Of a stretch of 64,000 bases of DNA, positions 61,233 through 64,000 are shown piece by piece; positions within the stretch are counted from its first letter, which is position 1; every line of letters begins with the position of its first letter. Position numbers and translations under genes: made by a program. Under the pieces are notes generated by a model, which saw only the letters and a list, made by a program, of their open reading frames with translations, had not been told where the DNA came from and did no database searches. Source of the DNA: Oscillospiraceae bacterium (GTDB lineage Bacteria > Bacillota > Clostridia > Oscillospirales > Oscillospiraceae); NCBI GenBank assembly GCA_017430455.1, contig JAFRMX010000005.1, positions 62,001-126,000 of the forward strand. The letters are read 5' to 3'.

Positions 61233-62426
61233 ATGAACAATTTTGTGTTTATTTCACCGAATTTTCCGGAAAACTACAGATATTTCTGCCGGGAACTTAA
61301 CGAAAACGGCATGAACGTCCTCGGGATAGGCGATCAGCCCTATGACGAGCTGCCTTTTGATCTCAAGGAAGCTCTTCGCGAATACTACAAGGTCGGGTCG
61401 CTCGAGGATTACGACCAGGTATACAGGGCTGTGGCGTTTTTCGCGTTCAAATACGGCCGTATCGACTGGATAGAATCCAACAACGAGTACTGGCTGGAGA
61501 ATGACGCAAAGCTCAGGACGGATTTCAATGTAACTACGGGCTTTAAGCTTGATGAGCTGCCGTATTTCACCAGGAAGTCGCTCATGAAGCAAAGCTATGA
61601 AAAGGCAGGCATTCCGGCTGCCCGCTTCTGCCTTCCCGAGAGCCTTGAAGATGCGCTCTCTTTCACGGAAGAGGTCGGATTTCCCGTCGTCGTAAAACCG
61701 GACAGGGGCGTCGGGGCATCGCACACATTCCGGCTTAAGAACGAAAAAGAGCTTGAAGATTTCTGGAAGAACAAGCCTTCAGGCATCACCTTCATTATGG
61801 AAGAGTATGTCTATGGGGATATAATCTCCTACGACGCGATAATCGGCAGCAGCGGAGATGTTATCTTCGAGACGGGCAACGTGACTCCGGGCTCCATCAT
61901 GGACATAGTCAACGAGCAGAAGGAGACGGCTTACTATATAAGAAAAGAGCTCCCCGAGAACGTCAGAGCAGCCGGAAGAGATGCGGTAAAGAGCTTCGGA
62001 GTGAAAAGCAGGTTCATCCACTTCGAGTTTTTCTGCCTCACAAAGGACCAGGGGCATCTCGGCAGGAAAGGCGATGTAGTCGCGCTCGAGGCCAACATGA
62101 GACCGAGCGGCGGGTTCTCGACGGACATGATGAACTTCGCCCACAGCACGGATGTTTATAAGATCTGGGCGGATATGGTGAGCTTCGGACGCACGGGAAT
62201 AAAGCCCGGCAAGCATGCCTTCTGCGCATTCCTCGGGCGCAGGGACGGGCGCGATTATCTGTATTCCGATGATGAAATAATCGGGAAATATTCTGAACAG
62301 ATAAGGCTTATGCAGCGCATGCCCGACGCGCTCTCGGACGATATGGGAAACAGAGCTTTTCTCGCAGTCTTCGATACGCTTGAGGAAGTAAACGGATTTT
62401 TCGAAGACTGTACAAAACGAGTCTGA
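61233..62426 (+). CDS. ATP-grasp domain protein
   Basis: 397-residue protein with an ATP-grasp fold like that of carbamoyl-phosphate synthase or biotin carboxylase. Pre-domain 1-110, then V-V-V-K-P-D-R-G-V-G-A-S-H (ATP-binding loop), M-E-E-Y-V-Y-G-D, and E-A-N-M-R-P-S-G-G for the metal site. It probably ligates a carboxylate to an amine or thiol, but the substrate is unknown. It forms a two-gene operon with the hydrolase upstream. Confidence 0.85.
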   Translation: MNNFVFISPNFPENYRYFCRELNENGMNVLGIGDQPYDELPFDLKEALREYYKVGSLEDYDQVYRAVAFFAFKYGRIDWIESNNEYWLENDAKLRTDFNVTTGFKLDELPYFTRKSLMKQSYEKAGIPAARFCLPESLEDALSFTEEVGFPVVVKPDRGVGASHTFRLKNEKELEDFWKNKPSGITFIMEEYVYGDIISYDAIIGSSGDVIFETGNVTPGSIMDIVNEQKETAYYIRKELPENVRAAGRDAVKSFGVKSRFIHFEFFCLTKDQGHLGRKGDVVALEANMRPSGGFSTDMMNFAHSTDVYKIWADMVSFGRTGIKPGKHAFCAFLGRRDGRDYLYSDDEIIGKYSEQIRLMQRMPDALSDDMGNRAFLAVFDTLEEVNGFFEDCTKRV

Positions 62427-62439
62427 AACAATAACATTA

Positions 62440-62472
62440 AAAAGCCTTGTGCCGCTCAGGTACAGGGCTTTT
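62440..62472 (+). terminator. Terminator after the ATP-grasp gene
   Basis: 14-bp stem AAAAGCCTTGTGCC/GGTACAGGGCTTTT with two G-U pairs, 5-base loop, TTTTATAT end. Confidence 0.85.
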
Positions 62473-62494
62473 ATATTTGATCATAAATATTGTA

Positions 62495-62523
62495 TTTACA
62501 ACATGATGCAATTTATATAAAAT
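62495..62523 (+). promoter_or_regulatory. Promoter of the CrtI-like gene
   Basis: TTTACA, 17-base spacer, TAAAAT; about 45 bases of leader with AAAGGAGGAAA. Confidence 0.6.
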
Positions 62524-62575
62524 TGATTATAACGAATGAATATCCGGATAATAATCAGAAAAGGAGGAAAAAAAT

Positions 62576-64000
62576 ATGTCCAAATTTGATGCCGTGGTCA
62601 TCGGCGCGGGTACAGGCGGTCTGTCAGCCGCCTTAAGCCTTGCCACGGCAGGGAAAAAAGTGCTTCTGCTCGAACAGCACAATCTTCCAGGCGGTTGTGC
62701 CTCCAGTTTTGTGAGAGGCAGATTCGAATTCGATGCTTCCCTGCATGAATTCTGCTCGCTCGGATCACCTGCCGAGTGGGGACTTACCGGCAAGCTGCTT
62801 GAAGAGAAATACAAACTGAACGCGGAGTGGATCTTGGTCCCCGACCTGTTCCGCTGTATCGGGACGACAAGAAGCGGGAGGCATATGGATGTCACGATGC
62901 CCTGCGGAAAGCAGAATTTCATTGACAAGATGGAGGAGATCGTTCCAGGTTCCAGAGGACCTATGGAGACTTTCTTCGAGCTTGCCGAGGAATGTGACGC
63001 AGCCTACAACTACTTCAACGAGCATCTCTTCGAGGGCCTTGACAAGAAAGGCTACACTTATGTCGATGAAGGCCTCTTCATGAAGAAGTATCCGAACTTC
63101 CTAAAGGTTGCCGAGTATCCGTTCAACGTCGTTCTGAGAAAGATCGGAATGCCCGACGATGCCATCGACCTGCTCAACATCTACTGGACCTACATAGGCA
63201 CGGACTATGAGCGTCTGAGCTTTGTGCACCAGGCGTGGATGCTGCTCATGTACATCAAGTACCATCCCGCGATCTGCAAAAAGACGGCGCACGGACTCAC
63301 GATGTCGTTTGTCGAGAGATTCAGGGAACTCGGAGGTGAGTTCTGGCTAAATACGAAGGCTCTTGAGGTCACTGCAGACGAGAGCGGAAAGATAACGGGC
63401 GTTGAAACTACGGCGGGATTCGTGGAGACCAATTATGTCATTGCAAATGTCAATCCCCAAACGGCCTATACGAAACTTCTCAGCAAGAATATCAAAGTTC
63501 CCGAACGCGAACTCAAGAGAGTCTCTGCTGAAAAACACGGGGTGCGTTTCTTCAATGCTTACGTAGGCCTGAACAAGAGCTGTGAAGAGCTCGGCATCAA
63601 GGATTACACTATATTTATGCCTGGATCCTTCGACACGAATGTAAACTATGCCTGCTCCAAAAAATATGAGGGCAACCCCTACGGCACCATAGTCATATAC
63701 AACATAGTCAATCCGGAAGCTTCGCCTCCCGGGACGACCGTTCTCACATTCACCTGCGCATACACCGAAGATGTCTGGGGCGGATTCAGCCAGAAGGAGT
63801 ATGTGAAACGCAAACAGGAGACCTTCAGAGCGGTGCTCAAGAATTTTGAGGATGCGACAGGGATCATTATCCATGACTGCATAGAGGAAATCGAGATAGC
63901 CACACCATGGACCTTCTGCAACTTCCTCGGAACGCCACAGGGTACTGTCTACGGCTTTGAGACATCCGAGTGGGATACCATGGTATCGAGGCTTATGTCG
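62576..64000 (+). CDS. CrtI-like FAD-dependent oxidoreductase (partial at window end)
   Basis: 475 codons to the window edge without a stop. N-terminal dinucleotide-binding fold V-V-I-G-A-G-T-G-G-L-S-A-A-L, acidic residue and L-L-L-E-Q-H-N-L-P-G-G-C-A-S-S, matching phytoene-desaturase and carotene-isomerase-like NAD(P)/FAD oxidoreductases. The middle contains Y-I-K-Y-H-P-A and I-A-N-V-N-P-Q. Many gut Firmicutes carry such proteins without carotenoid pathways, so the substrate is unknown. AAGGAGGAAA at 62561-62570 supports the start. Confidence 0.85.
   Translation, partial: MSKFDAVVIGAGTGGLSAALSLATAGKKVLLLEQHNLPGGCASSFVRGRFEFDASLHEFCSLGSPAEWGLTGKLLEEKYKLNAEWILVPDLFRCIGTTRSGRHMDVTMPCGKQNFIDKMEEIVPGSRGPMETFFELAEECDAAYNYFNEHLFEGLDKKGYTYVDEGLFMKKYPNFLKVAEYPFNVVLRKIGMPDDAIDLLNIYWTYIGTDYERLSFVHQAWMLLMYIKYHPAICKKTAHGLTMSFVERFRELGGEFWLNTKALEVTADESGKITGVETTAGFVETNYVIANVNPQTAYTKLLSKNIKVPERELKRVSAEKHGVRFFNAYVGLNKSCEELGIKDYTIFMPGSFDTNVNYACSKKYEGNPYGTIVIYNIVNPEASPPGTTVLTFTCAYTEDVWGGFSQKEYVKRKQETFRAVLKNFEDATGIIIHDCIEEIEIATPWTFCNFLGTPQGTVYGFETSEWDTMVSRLMS

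Overview
The window looks like the chromosome of an anaerobic, Gram-positive Firmicute of the class Clostridia, probably a gut member of the Oscillospirales type. This rests on AGGAGG ribosome binding sites, a CIRCE/HrcA-type operator on groESL, a ClpE-type zinc-finger ATPase, a DivIVA protein, ECF transporters, an energy-converting hydrogenase and many sugar ABC transporters. No rRNA, tRNA, CRISPR array, IS element or prophage was recognised. The genus is inference.

Layout. (1) 1-7074: distal part of an operon for a membrane-bound [NiFe] hydrogenase of the Mbh type. It holds the last residues of the catalytic large subunit, hypA, an eight-gene Mrp-like ion-translocating module, then NuoH-, NuoB- and NuoI-like subunits and a strong terminator. 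(2) 7087-8995: three minus-strand genes of unknown role (winged-helix-like, VWA, HTH). (3) 9053-9945: a gene-free stretch with three long imperfect inverted repeats and hairpins. (4) 9948-19314: housekeeping genes on the minus strand (groESL, clpE-like ATPase, cvpA, truA, ecfT-A2-A1, methyltransferase). (5) 19430-22681: an amino-acid ABC operon with a DapF-like racemase and a binding protein whose domain order appears circularly permuted. (6) 22718-28394: mnmG-mnmA, divIVA, a small exporter, then a DUF4430 lipoprotein with an ECF S component and a DUF4867 protein.

(7) 28464-41659: a pentose cassette. A LacI regulator diverges from a 672-residue lipoprotein that fuses two different sugar-binding proteins. 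It is followed by two complete sets of ABC membrane parts (YtfR/YtfT/YjfF type, then GguA/GguB type), a small membrane protein, xylulokinase and xylose isomerase. (8) 41829-55038: a second, visibly more AT-rich sugar cassette. It has a MerR-LacI fusion regulator, a XylFGH-like transporter, two cupin proteins, the ribulose-monophosphate-type pair HxlA/HxlB, a PfkB kinase, an Rpe-family epimerase, a second HxlB-like SIS protein, a DUF4432 protein and a D-lyxose isomerase. Together they suggest a route for an uncommon pentose or hexulose that enters the pentose phosphates. (9) 55088-64000: scattered metabolic genes (MFS transporter, Ldh2-type dehydrogenase, HAD phosphatase, S9 peptidase, alpha/beta hydrolase, ATP-grasp protein, and a CrtI-like oxidoreductase cut by the window end).

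Three genes (truA, the permuted binding protein, xylB) have ATT, GTT or ATC where the initiation codon is expected. All reading is by eye from the sequence; family names come from recognised motifs and gene order, not from searches.
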